Assembly (NCBI RefSeq): GCF_902150065.1
Contig: NC_043980.1
Location: 16,509,917 to 16,573,916, forward strand
DNA from: Myripristis murdjan
Lineage: Eukaryota; Chordata; Actinopteri; Holocentriformes; Holocentridae
Reading direction: 5' to 3'
DNA: 64,000 nucleotides
The notes beneath the pieces were generated by a model. The model searched no databases and had not been told where the DNA came from. It was given only the letters and a program-made list of their open reading frames with translations. This document shows positions 47,664-59,755 of this stretch, piece after piece; the stretch's first letter is position 1; each line of letters starts with the position of its first letter. The translations under genes were made by a program, and so were the position numbers.

Positions 47664-50600
47664 TTAGGTGTGTAATTCACTCTCATTGTCTGGCGAATGC
47701 GGGTCTGGGCAAAGACCTGTGCAAGAGAAATACAAATGTATCCTTGTAGAATCATGACATCCAATATGATGGTAAACAAAACAATACAAAAAATAAACAA
47801 ATCCATTGCTTGGAAAATAATGTGATGTGGGCATGTCTGCGTAAATATGATAAATATGATATGAATGTATTTACACAAAATTTTTGAAAAGAAAACACCT
47901 GTCTGAGGACGAAAGCCTGCTGCCAGTAGCACAGGTAATATGGATTGCCACTCTTGTTTGTAGCAGTTGCAGTATAATTTGTCAATAACAAAATAAAGCA
48001 AAATTCAGCACAGTTGACTCTAACTATCAAAACACCTGTCATACACCTCATGGCCGCTGAATACTTTGTGCTCAGTTTGATGTGTTAAATAAATGGCTGC
48101 TGGTCAGGGGCGGATCTAGACAAATATTCATGGGGTGGCAAGAGGGTGGCATGGAGACTTTAAGGGGTGGCAGAAATATATATGCTGATTTAATACCAAA
48201 CAATCACATATATCAGTATTTGCTTGGAAAACCCCCAAATGAGGATATTTTAACTCAAAAACATTCTATTATTGTGGTACATGAGTAAAGCATTGAATAG
48301 AAAACCAAAAGGTGGCATTAGAAATATTTATTTATTTATTTATTTATCAACCCCTTAAATAGTGGGAGTGTCATCTTTTGCTGCATTTACATGCACTCGG
48401 ACATTTGAGTCTCGCAACAGCGAGTTTCCGAACAGCCACAATTAAAAAATAAATAAATAAATTGTCTGAAATTGGGGTGGCAACTAGGGTGGCAAGGCAT
48501 TTTTCTAGGGTGGCAGCTGCCACCCCCTAGAACCGCCTATGCTGCTGGTGTATCAGAGAAAAGCAGTGGCCAGTTTGTTTCCTCATCCTGCAGCTTTATC
48601 AGTGTGACAAGCTGCAGTTTACCTCAGACCATATTCTATTTTTATTCCCGTTTAATTACATTTCAATTTTGACAATACAGCAGCTGCAGTTTAAAGGCAC
48701 AATATGGAAACTATTTGACCATATATCTTTAGGCATACTCAGATATATCCTTTGCGTGTTTGATTTGTAAGTGTAAAATTGGCTTAATGTAATTTAACTG
48801 ATAATAACTCAAAGTGCAAGTCTATTTCACGGCCATGTTTAAAGACACTGTAAATGTAAACAAACCTTTTAACAGCCTCAATTTTGAAAAAAAAAAAAAA
48901 ATTCAACAGGGGGCGCCATGCTAATACTAATTTGTAGTAGTGGGCAAAAGTTTTAGCAAAACAAGAACAAAGATTAAGGTTCCTACTTTGCTCAGGGTCC
49001 AAGAAAAGAGGTGATGGAAAGTTGAGACATGCTGCCTGCTTCTTAAACTCCTCCAGTTCTGCAGCACTCAAAGACCTTCTCTTGCCTGAGAGGGAGAACA
49101 AGCACACAGAGGAAATGTACATTCATCATGGGGGAAAGATGTTCCTAGATATCTCACTTCTGTGTCTTAATCCCCTGACCATTACATTAAATCAGGCCAT
49201 ATAAAATTATAATGCAGTCCTTCCCCATAACATAAACTAATCTGTCTAACAGCCAGGCATGCAAATGTTCAAAATCTGCCCTGCACCCAACACACTGTGA
49301 CATAAGAAAACACAAACTGCAGAGCTAGTTGGGTTCTATTTTTGGGACTGATCTTTAGAGATGTGAGGTAAAGTCAACAGAAAATTGAGTGGCTCTTTGT
49401 TTTGTCCTCTGAAATGGAGACACTCATCACAGTCCAAGGCACTGTGCCACCCATGCAAAGTCTAAAAGTCTGAATTTGAACATGGTATGACTAAAACCAC
49501 TGCAGCCACTGTGGGCCTCAAAAAGGTCATGTGACCTTGATGCCAGCCTGGATGGTTTTCAAGTGGATGGGCAGACATTATATAAAAACTATCTGTCACC
49601 CATCTTTGAATACGCTGGCAAAATGCCAACATGTTTATCTATTTAATTATGCTCTAACAATGGCATGATGGTCTGTTCCTATATCCATCTGTTCAACATT
49701 TTACCTCAAGGCAATATATCTCCAGATCTGGTCAATGAAAAACAACTGTTAAACTGTCTCACGACTGAAGTCCGTCTGTAAAGAACAGTAAGTGTTCATT
49801 GCTGAATAAAGGATTTTTACTTTTTGTCACAGTCAGAGTGCCTCAGATATGTGGACCGTCGTTTCCAGATGGACTTCATATTCATATTCATTCAGCATTC
49901 ATTACAGTTTAACAATCTTTTTTTATATATATATTATCTGGTAATGTTTTCCCCCATCCTGGACGAGCAGCTGATTGTTTTTCACATTCCCTGTGGCACT
50001 CGAGGACAGTTTGTGATGGCACCAAAGTCAACAAAATTCATCGTCAGTGTAGCATGACTGTGCTTTCCAAGTTTCATGGTAAACCACATTAAAGACTTGG
50101 AGATATTGAAGAGTAAGGGATTAGGAGTGTTGCCCCAGGTCAAGCATAAATAATTGATTGCATTGTGGACTGAGCACACCCATGTGTCATTTGGTGCAAC
50201 ATATTCCTATTGTCTTACTCAACAGCTGAAGAGAGTTGTATGGAATTCCAATGACGATGGCTTTTTGGTGAACCACGAGACAGTCGGGGCAGCCAGTGTT
50301 GAGTAAGACCATGGTCATACGGATGGGGGACTCTGCAAAACACACACATGCACATAAAGTGCTGTTGCAATACACACACAAGGACAAAGTCCAAGTATGT
50401 GGGTGAACTGCGCCTGCAAAACATATTGATGCAGCATCATACAGACAAATGTTGGCCTACTCACCACTATGGAAAGAGTTGTTTGCAAACGTTGAGGTAT
50501 AAGTGAAAGACATGCAGTTGCCCATTCTGTCATAAGTAGAAAGAAAATGTATAGTTAGATAACAAAACACCTGAAAAATGTGGCAAAAAGGACCTTTCTG

Positions 50601-51292
50601 CACATGAAGGGTTCAATTCCCAAATGAACTAAATGCCAACTGAAAAAGTGGAAAATTAACCCCAAAGATTTTTGCTTACAAAATCGGCACATATCAAATG
50701 ATATTATAAGTTGCATTTTTGAAAGATTGAACGATTAATGTCAGGTAAATATTTTTCCCCAAAAAGGAGTCACTGTATTCAGAATAAAGCATAAACTCAA
50801 AAAAAATTTGGAAGCAGTCTCTTTCAAGTCAGATTCAGTTACGTCTTCTGAGCCTCGTAGATGTTCAGGGTGTTGTTTTGGGAGCCAGCCATGACGTTCA
50901 CCCAGTAACTCTTTACGAAGGCTTTCACCAGCACCTTGGACCATTGGATCTCTGGGCTCTCAGCTATGTAGATCCACTTGCCCACCATCTGCAACAACAA
51001 GCAGATTCCCTCAGCTGCACAAGATGACATATGGAGACATAGGTGGAAGGATTGGGATTTTTCAACAAGCCACAAAAACTGACTTTTTGAAAGTTGCTGA
51101 AAAACATAACAGTGACACTAACAAGCAGAAACAGAGTGTGAGACAGAAAGTGAGATGATGAGAAAGTCCTACCATGTCTCTGCTGGGGGCTTCCAGAGGT
51201 TTGGTCAGATTCTCACAGTTCTCCAGAGGAGCTGAGCGTCCAGCTGAGAGAAGACTGAACACAGCAGCAGCAACATAAACAAACCCCAACAT
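47664..51292 (-). CDS. Orosomucoid / toxin-binding-protein-like lipocalin, copy B
   Basis: Exons in transcript order: 51173-51292, 50843-50988, 50465-50526, 50219-50332, 48987-49085 and 47664-47716, phase-consistent, giving 197 residues with intact splice sites. It shares with copy A the signal peptide, GKW motif, Cys pattern, CPDC segment and C-terminal LNFP...LCPD region. Differences from A include Val17Ala, Ser25Asn, Gly49Ala and Ser52Pro. In exon 2 both base changes alter residues. A hAT-like element sits in the last intron. The frame upstream of the ATG is open for about 47 codons, but the start chosen has the signal peptide directly after it. Confidence 0.88.
48105..48541. mobile_element. 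Short hAT-like non-autonomous element in unit B only
   Basis: 437 bp, starting CAGGGGCGGATCTAG and ending CTAGAACCGCCTATG (imperfect inverted ends). It is flanked by the 8-base duplication CTGCTGGT (48097-48104, 48542-48549). Units A and C have a single CTGCTGGT at the empty site. It contains GGGTGGCA motifs near both ends and no coding part. Confidence 0.92.
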
Positions 51293-52020
51293 TGTTCCTT
51301 CTATCTCTCTTTTTTTTTTTTTTTTTTTTACACCAAATTCTCCTTTGTGTCCGCCTTCAGCTGTAACCAGTTCTTCAAAGTCCAGAGGCTCACAGAACAG
51401 TGCACCACACAGGTCTGAATTGTTTATTCTCAAATGTGCTGTAACCAGATTAAGAGAGGGAGGGCTTTATTGATCGGTATTAGCAGCAGTATTTGTTTTT
51501 CAGATACTCACTTGTTTAGTTGTAATTTGAAATCAGAATGAGTACTCTGGAGTACTCAAAAACGAAAAAGGATAATATCTTTTGAAGAGAGAGAGAGAGA
51601 ATAGGAAACCAAAGATAAAACAATGAAACTAAGACTGCAATACAACATGATTTTAAGATCATGATGCACAAAATAAACCAAATGACACCAAGACGACCGT
51701 GCCCTGAGGTAGTCTGCTGGTTAGTGAAGATTTTGTGATATTTTGTGTGAAATGCATGAACAGTTCACTTGCCTGCAGCATATTGACCTCAAAGTGGTCC
51801 TGAAGGCGATTTTTCAGTTGTTCTCACTGCCAGTGTCTAATGTGTAATGTTGTATTATTAGTGTCCCTGTTTAGTCATAATATCCACATTACTGAGGATT
51901 GTTTATCCAAAGTCTTGTGTGTAAATGTCTCATGAAAACACCAATAACCATGTCTACAATATTGTCAGTATCGATATTGTGTCTGGGCATGTGTGTGTGT
52001 GTGTGCGTGCGTGCGCGCGC

Positions 52021-52067
<47 letters not shown>

Positions 52068-52572
52068 TAATAGATAAAGATGCAAAATATCTGTGTGTGG
52101 TTGGTGACATACAGCCAATTCAACAATTATTTGGCATATTTAAATGTGCAACTCTGCCAAATGCTCAAAACAGCTTCTAATAAGAATTAGTGCAATATGT
52201 GATTTGCCCCAACTTGGCCTTGAGGAACATACAAACATCTGTCCAGAATCTGGACGCCGGTGTGGGTGTAAAGTTGTCTGGGCAAAGCTCTGCACACACA
52301 CACACACACACACATTGCATCACAAGAAAAACAAAGTCAGAAACAAAATAAAATGAATGTAAGTCCATTTTAAGTTTTCAGATGAGTAGCTTGTTCGGGT
52401 GGTGAAGGGAAAACCTAATCCATGGACCCACAATGTTCGTTTATATGTCAAACACCCTAATTCACTTGATTACCACTGTGTTGCCTATTGGTTTCTAACT
52501 CACTTTTCTATATTTCTGATTGGTGGTCCATTTTATGTATCGTGGTGTAAGGCCATATGCAGATATGAGTGT

Positions 52573-52608
<36 letters not shown>

Positions 52609-52746
52609 GAGAGAGAGAGAGTGAGTGTGCGCGCGCATGTGTGTGCACAGTGTATGCAGATGCAAATGTCCTCAGTAGTTCGCAGTCTGTGATTGAACCC
52701 TGCCCAGCAAATGTCTTTTTTTTATATAATCTCTAGAGTATTCTGA

Positions 52747-52791
<45 letters not shown>

Positions 52792-53389
52792 CAACATAAT
52801 ATATGTATGTATGACTTGAGCAGTTGTATGTACAGTAATAAACTACGCATAAACAAAACTGTGGGCTTCCTCCTCTGTAATAAGTTTGCAAACTCACTCT
52901 TTTTGCAAGCTTGCATTGTGCCAAGTGTTGTAAGATCTTGCAAATCCACACGGTATGATGTATCCCCTGCAACTTTGATTTTCAAATCGTCACCTATGTA
53001 TTTATGATATTTCAGCTGTCAGTTACAGTAAAAGAAAATGCAGATGCAAGTTTTTCTGGACACTGACAAAAAACCAGCATGATCAAGGACAAACTACAAG
53101 GGAGGCAGATTTTTTATACAAATTAAATGTGCCTATCATTATATGTCACTACAAATACACCACCATGTATTGTGCAGAGGTTCATGCAAAATAGTATGAA
53201 TTATATTCACTTTATATTGCTCTATTGGCAGGACAGAATTCATCTCTTACACATGCCCTCTTCACTAAGCATCTCATAGCATTTCTGACAATGAGATTAA
53301 CTTGATTTGAGTTACATCAGAGTTGAGCAACCTTTTTCATGATGCCTTCACTGTTAGCTCTGACGTAATCTCAATACGTCAGTGACAGT

Positions 53390-56300
53390 TTAGGTGTGTA
53401 ATCCACTCTCATTGTCTGGCGAATGCGGGTCTGGGCAAAGACCTGTGCAAGAGAAATATAAATGCATCCTTGTAAAATCATGACATCCAATATGATGCTT
53501 AACAAAACAATACAAAAAATAAACAAATCCATTGCTTGGAAAATAATGTGATGTGGGCATGTCTGCGTAAATATGATTAATATGATATGAATATATTTAC
53601 ACAATATTTTTGAAAAGAAAACACCTGTCTGAAGACTAAAGCCAGCTGCCAGTAGCACAGGTAATATGGATTGCCACTCTTGTTTGTAGCAGTTGCAGTA
53701 TAATTTGTCAATAACAAAATATAGCAAAATTCAGCACAGTTGACTCTGACTACCAAAAGACCTTTCATACACCTCATGGCCGCTGAATATTTTGTGCTCA
53801 GATTGTTTGATGTGTTAAATAAATCGCTGCTGGTGTATCAGAGAAAAGCAGTGGCCAGTTTGTTTCCTCATCCTGTAGCTTTAGCAGTGTGACAAGCTGC
53901 AGTTTACCTCAGGCCATATTCTATTTTTATTCCCATTTAATTACATTTCAATTTTGACAATGCTGCAGCTGCAATTTAAAGGCACAATAAGGAAACTATT
54001 TGACCATATATCTTTAGGTATACTCAGATATATCCTTTGGGTGTTTGATTTGTAAGTGTAAAAGTGGCTTAATGTAATTTAACAGATAATAACTCAAAGT
54101 GCAAGTCTATTTCACGGCCATGTTTAAAGACACTGTAAATGTAAACAAACCTTTTAACAGCCTCAATTTTGAAAAAATACCTTTCAACAGGGGGCGCCAT
54201 GCTAATACCAATTTGTATTAGTGAGCAAAAGTTTTAGCAAATCAACAACAAAGATTAAGGTTCCTACTTTGCTCAGGGTCCAAGAAAAGAGGTGATGGTA
54301 AGTTGAGACATGCTGCCTGCTTCTCAAACTCTTCCAGTTCTGCAGCACTCAAAGACCTTCTCTTGCCTGAGAGGGAGAACAAGCACACAGAGGAAATGTA
54401 CATTCATCATGGGGGAAAGATGTTCCTAGATATCTCACTTCTGTGTCTTAATCCCCTGACCATTACATTAAATCAGGCCATATAAAATTATAATGCAGTC
54501 CCTCCCCATAACATAAACTAATCTGTCTAACAGCCAGGCATGCAAATGTTCAAAATCTGCCCTGCACCCAACACACTGTGACATAAGAAAACACAAACTA
54601 CAGAGCTAGTTGGGTCCTATTTTTGGGACTGATCTTTAGAGATGTGAGGTAAAGTCAACAGAAAATTGAGTGGCTCTTTGTTTTGTCCTCTGAAATGGAG
54701 ACACTTATCAAAGTCCAAGGCACTGTGCCACCCATGCAAAGTCTAAAAGTCTGAATTTGAACATGGTATGACTAAAACCACTGCAGCCACTGTGGGCCTC
54801 AAAAAGGTCATGTGACCTTGATGCCAGCCTGGATGGTTTTCAAGTGGATGGGCATACATTATATAAAAACTATCTGTCACCCATCTTTGAATACGCTGGC
54901 AAAATGCCAACATGTTTATCTATTTAATTATGCTCTAACAACGGCATGATGGTCTGTTCCTATATCCATCTGTTCAACATTTTACCTCAAGGCAATATAT
55001 CTCCAGATCTGGTCAATGAAAAACAACTGTTAAACTGTCTTACGACTGAAGTCCGTCTGTAAAGAACAGTAAGTGTTCATTGCTGAATAAAGGATTTTTA
55101 CTTTTTGTCACAGTCAAAGTGCCTCAGATATGTGGACCGTTGTTTCCAGATGGACTTCATATTCATATTCATTCAGCATTCATTACAGTTTAACAATCTT
55201 TTTTTATATATATATTATCTGGTAATGTTTTCCCCCATCCTGGACGAGCAGCTGATTGTTTTTCACATTCCCTGTGGCACTTGAGGACAGTTTGTGATGG
55301 CACCAAATTCAACAAAGTTCATGGTCAGTGTAGCATGACTGTGCTTTCCAAGTTTCATGGTAAACCACATTATAGGTTTGGAGATATTGAAGAGTAAGGG
55401 ATTAGGAGTGTTGCCCCAGGTCAAGCATAAATAATTGATTGCATTGTGGACTGAGCACACCCATGTGTCATTTGGTGCAACATATTCCTATTGTCTTACT
55501 CAACAGCTGAAGAGAGGTGTATGGGGTTCCAATGACGATGGCTTTTTGGTGAATCAGGAGACAGTCGGGGCAGCCAGTGTTGAGTAAGACCTCGGTGGTA
55601 TGGATGGGGGACTCTGCAAAACACACACATGCACACAAAGTGCTATTGCAATACACACACAAGGACAAAGTCCAAGTATGTGGGTGAACTGCGCCTGCAA
55701 AACATATTGATGCAGCATCATACAGACAAATGTTGGCCCACTCACCAACATGGAAAGAGTTGTTTGCAAACGTTGAGGTATAAGTGACAGACATGCAGCC
55801 GCCCATTCTGTCATAAGTAGGAAGAAAATGTATAGTTAGATAACAAAACACCTGCAAAATGTGGCAAAAAGGACCTTTCTGCACATGAAGAATTTAATTT
55901 CCAAATCAACTAAATGCCAACTGAAAAAGTGGAAAATTCACCCCAAAGATTTTTGCTTACAAAATCGGCACATATCAAATGATATTGTGAGTTGCATTTT
56001 TGAAGGATTGAACGATTAATGTCAGGTAAATACTTTTCCCCAAAGAGGAGTCACTGTATTCAGAATAAAGCATAAACTCAAAAAAAAATTGGAAGCAGTC
56101 TTTTTCAAGTCAGATTCAGTTACATGTTTTGAGCCTGGTAGATGTTCAGGGTATTGTTGTGCGAGCCAGCCATGACGTTCACCCAGACACTCTTTATGAA
56201 GGCTTTCCCCAGCTCCTTGGACTCTGGGATCTCCGAGCTCTCAGCTATGTACATCCACTTGCCCACCATCTACAACAACAAGCACATTCCCTCAGCTGCA

Positions 56301-56573
56301 CAAGATGACACTTGGAGACATAGGTGGAAGGACTGGGATTTTTCAACAAGCCACAAAATCCAGCTGTTTGAAAGTTGCTGAAAAACATAACAGTGACACT
56401 AACAAGCAGAAACAGAGTGTGAGACAGAAAGTGAGATGACGAGAAAGTCCTACCATGTCTCTGCTGGGGGCTTCCAGGGGTTTGGTCAGATTCTCACAGC
56501 TCTCCAGAGGAGCTGAGTGTCCAGCTGAGAGAAGACTGAACACAGCAGCAGCAATATAAACAAACCCCAACAT
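53390..56573 (-). CDS. Orosomucoid / toxin-binding-protein-like lipocalin, copy C (divergent)
   Basis: Exons in transcript order: 56454-56573, 56124-56269, 55746-55807, 55500-55613, 54268-54366 and 53390-53442, phase-consistent, giving 197 residues. The acceptor of exon 2 is TAG instead of CAG, otherwise splice sites are as in A and B. The GKW motif, Cys positions and C-terminal signature are kept. Exon 2 differs from copy A at about 18 of 146 bases and about 12 residues (for example Gln-Trp to Pro-Glu after SSEI). Exon 4 differs at about 10 of 114 bases, mostly changing residues. The neighbouring introns are only about 4-5% different. No stop codon or frame break was found, so it is probably functional with altered ligand preference. 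Confidence 0.88.
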
Positions 56574-57273
56574 TGCTCCTTCTATCTCTCTTTTTTTTTT
56601 TTTTTTTACACCAAATTCTCCTTTGTGTCCGCCTTCAGCTGTAACTAGTTCTTCAAAGTCCAGAGGCTCGTAGCACACTGCACCACACAGGTCTGAATTG
56701 TTTATTCTCAAATGTGCTGTAACCAGATTAAGAGAGGGAGGGCTTTATTGATCGGTATTAGTAGCAGTATTCGTTTTTCAGATACTCACTTGTTTAGTTG
56801 TAATTTGAAATCAGAATGAGTACTCTGGAGTACTCTGCTGCAAAAATGAGAAAGGATAATATCTTTTGAAGAGAGAGGGAGAGAATAGGAAACCAAAGAT
56901 AAAACAATGAAACTAAGACTGCAATACAACATGATTTTAAGATCATGATGCACAAAATAAACCAAATGACACCAAGACGACCGTGCCCTGAGGTTGTCTG
57001 CTGGTTAGTGAAGATTTTGTGATATTTTGTGTGAAATGCATGAACAGTTCACTTGCCTGCAGCATATTGACCTCAAAGTGGTCCTGAAGGCAATTTTTCA
57101 GTTGTTCTCACTGCCAGTGTCTAATGTGTAATGTTGTATTATTAGTATCCACCTGTTTAGTCATAATATCCACATTACTGAGGATTGTTTATCCAAAGTC
57201 TTGTGTGTAAATGTCTCATGAAAACACCAATAACCATGTCTACAATATTGTCAGTATCGATATTGTGTCTGGG

Positions 57274-57275
<2 letters not shown>

Positions 57276-57327
<52 letters not shown>

Positions 57328-57363
57328 CGTGTGCGTGCGTGCGTGTGCGCGTGTGTGTGTGTG

Positions 57364-57442
<79 letters not shown>
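57276..57442. repeat. Compound (GT)n(GC)n(GT)n(GA)n microsatellite, expanded in unit C
   Basis: The equivalent repeats are at about 46238-46345 (A) and 51990-52063 (B). All three differ in length and in the GC-rich middle part. Confidence 0.93.
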
Positions 57443-57445
<3 letters not shown>

Positions 57446-57967
57446 TAATAATGCTCAATTCTCAAAACAGCTTCATATAAGAATTAGTGCAATATGTGAT
57501 TTGCCCCAACTTGGCCTTGAGGAACATACAAACTTCTGTCCAGAATCTGGACGCTGGTGTGGGTGTAAAGTTGTCTGGGCAAAGCTCTGCACACACACAC
57601 ACACACATATTGAATCACAGGAAAAACAAAGTCAGAAACAAAATGAAATGAATGTAAGTCCATTTTAAATTTTCAGATGAGTAGCTTGCAGAGAATACAA
57701 GTATATAGCTATTATCAAACTATGTGTCTGGCTGCAGTGTTGTGTACAATCACACTTCAACACAGAGACTTCAAGACAAAGGCTGCGCACTTTTGAGTTG
57801 TGTGTAATATTCACTCTTAATGATTAGGCATGACAACCACAAGGATCTTGGTTATTAAGAAAAGAAAAAGAAAAGAAATTGTATTTGTGTATTGTGTATT
57901 GTATATGATAAACACGCAAGTCTTTTACTGCCCTTGTATTTTTAATTTTCCTAAAGTGGACAAGCCA

Positions 57968-58503
57968 ACAACTTGGATGTGGTGAATGGACTGTTGAATT
58001 GAGTTCAGTGCACTTCAACTGGAATTGTGTCACCCTTTCTTTACTTATGTACATGGTACAATCTGAACATGATAACTGTCTTGAAACTCTTTCATATATT
58101 ATTTACTGTCATAACAGCAACTCCACCCGCCAAAATAAATAAATAAATAAATAAATAAACACCCCAGTGCTTTTGGAACTGTTGGTTTGGTGTTGGGGAT
58201 CCTGGTAGAGGCTGTGGAGGCAACATTACATCGAGCTCAAAAGGAACCACAGACAAACATCGATGGAAGAGCTCTCGATTCAGATCCACTTTGTAGCAAA
58301 CAGACAAGATCTTTGAGGGGCACCTCGGGCAAACAGCCAGATCCGCTGAACTCAGTAATGCCACACTGTTATCATCTACCAGACATCTCTACGTTCCCCC
58401 TCCTCTTGAATCCCTGCACAATTTTGACCGTGCATCACCCTAACCCAGTGACAATCACAACATCTGACTCCATAATATGAATGGATCTCTATGCCACAGA
58501 CTT
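57968..58503. repeat. Duplicated chic2-flank block, distal copy
   Basis: Same orientation as 39118-39643 and nearly identical over most of its length. An A-rich part is replaced by an (AAAT)n tract at about 58134-58158. The 97-codon frame is again open (58187-58480). It lies 280 bases beyond the lipocalin array. Confidence 0.85.
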
Positions 58504-58675
58504 ACAAGACGTACATGATGCAAGACATTGAGCAACACAGCAGAGTGTTTTGTTTCACTACATTAGGCCTGAACACTGAAGCTGGGTTATATCAGCGCAG
58601 CTCATTTAATTAAATACTGTCATAAGAGTCCTTCCAAATTCATTCAACATGTTGTTTGTGGACACCTGAGACTAC

Positions 58676-59695
58676 TAGTGTTGCACAGGGGTGGAAAGTT
58701 TCCGGTAAATTTCCCGGAAAGTTTCCAAAGATTCCCATGGGAATTTTCGCTGTGGAATATTGGGAATTTTCAGAAGATTTTTGCTGTCACTTTTTTTTCA
58801 ATTTTTCCGAAAATTCCCAGGAAAATTTGGCTCGGGAATTTTGGGAATTTTCATTTTTTTTTCTTATCATCAATTTGAATGAGGTTTTTAAAAAGTTTCC
58901 ATGGAAATTTAAGCTTGGGAATTTTGGAAATTTTCATTTTTGTTGTTGTTAACTTAAGGTGAATGGGGCAAAAATAAGCAATAATCAATAAAATGAATGC
59001 CAACATCAATATTACCATTTTGGAAATGGAAACCCTAATCTCCTAAACTCAGGACTCACCTCTAAAGGCTACAATGCCAGCATACTGTAAAATCATCATC
59101 CCCATGCCCAAGTGTGTGAAATAAAACTGAAATATAAAACTTAAATATAAACAGTCAACTTTGCATTTTGGTGGAAACAAATATGTTGCATGATTCAATG
59201 CAAATTCAATTGTGCACCATGATTCACATATGCAAATAATTTCGAACACATTTGATCATCATCAATCAGTAGCATATACTCCACTAGGCTGCAGCACTTC
59301 CACTGAGACAGACGATCATCACATCAGCATCACGATTCAATTTCCTGCATTTCTATGCATTTTAATGGGTAGTTTGAACCACTTCATATGCACACCTTAA
59401 CAATAGTACTGCACACAATCCTATGCCTGAATTAACACAGTTTGACTCAACTAGGGAAAATTCCCGAAAATTCCCTGGAAATTCATTATAATGTAACATG
59501 TTTGCATGCATATCTGCTTATAACAAACCAAAATGTTTATTATGTATACATGTATATGACCGGGCGAATGCAGTGAATATAAATTCCCGAAAATTCCCCC
59601 CAAATTCCCGTTTATTCCCATTAATTATCGTTAATTTCCAAAAATTCCCATGGAAATTTTCCAACTTTGAAAATGTCGGGAATTTTGCAACACTA
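58676..59695. mobile_element. Non-autonomous hAT-like element rich in GGGAATTTTC motifs
   Basis: 1020 bp, ends TAGTGTTGCA and TGCAACACTA as inverted repeats, flanked by the 8-base duplication GAGACTAC (58668-58675, 59696-59703). Both subterminal regions carry many copies of GGAAATTT/GGGAATTTTC in both orientations. The centre is AT-rich without a transposase. Confidence 0.93.
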
Positions 59696-59714
59696 GAGAC
59701 TACTTACGGTTCAA

Positions 59715-59753
<39 letters not shown>
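59715..59753. repeat. Homopolymer of 39 G
   Basis: An uninterrupted G run 11 bases after the duplicated target site of the preceding hAT element. Its exact length is doubtful in any assembly. Confidence 0.9.

Positions 59754-59755
<2 letters not shown>

Larger units (their letters stand above)
46692..52392. repeat. Tandem segmental duplication, unit B
   Basis: The same unit as A, 5.70 kb because a 437 bp hAT-like element (48105-48541) is inserted. Exons correspond to unit A at an offset of 5306 before the insertion and 5750 after it. It ends at the same GATGAGTAGCTT junction. Confidence 0.93.
52393..57688. repeat. Tandem segmental duplication, unit C
   Basis: A 5.30 kb unit, same start motif, ending GATGAGTAGCTTG before unique sequence (CAGAGAATACAAG). 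It contains an expanded compound GT/GC/GA microsatellite at about 57276-57442. It lacks the piece around ATAGATAAAGATGC present in A and B after that repeat. Confidence 0.93.

Noticed and set aside
51062-51433. N-terminal extension of lipocalin copies B and C upstream of the signal peptide
   Set aside because: It reads through a poly-A(T) tract of variable length and is out of frame in copy A; the signal-peptide ATG is the natural start.
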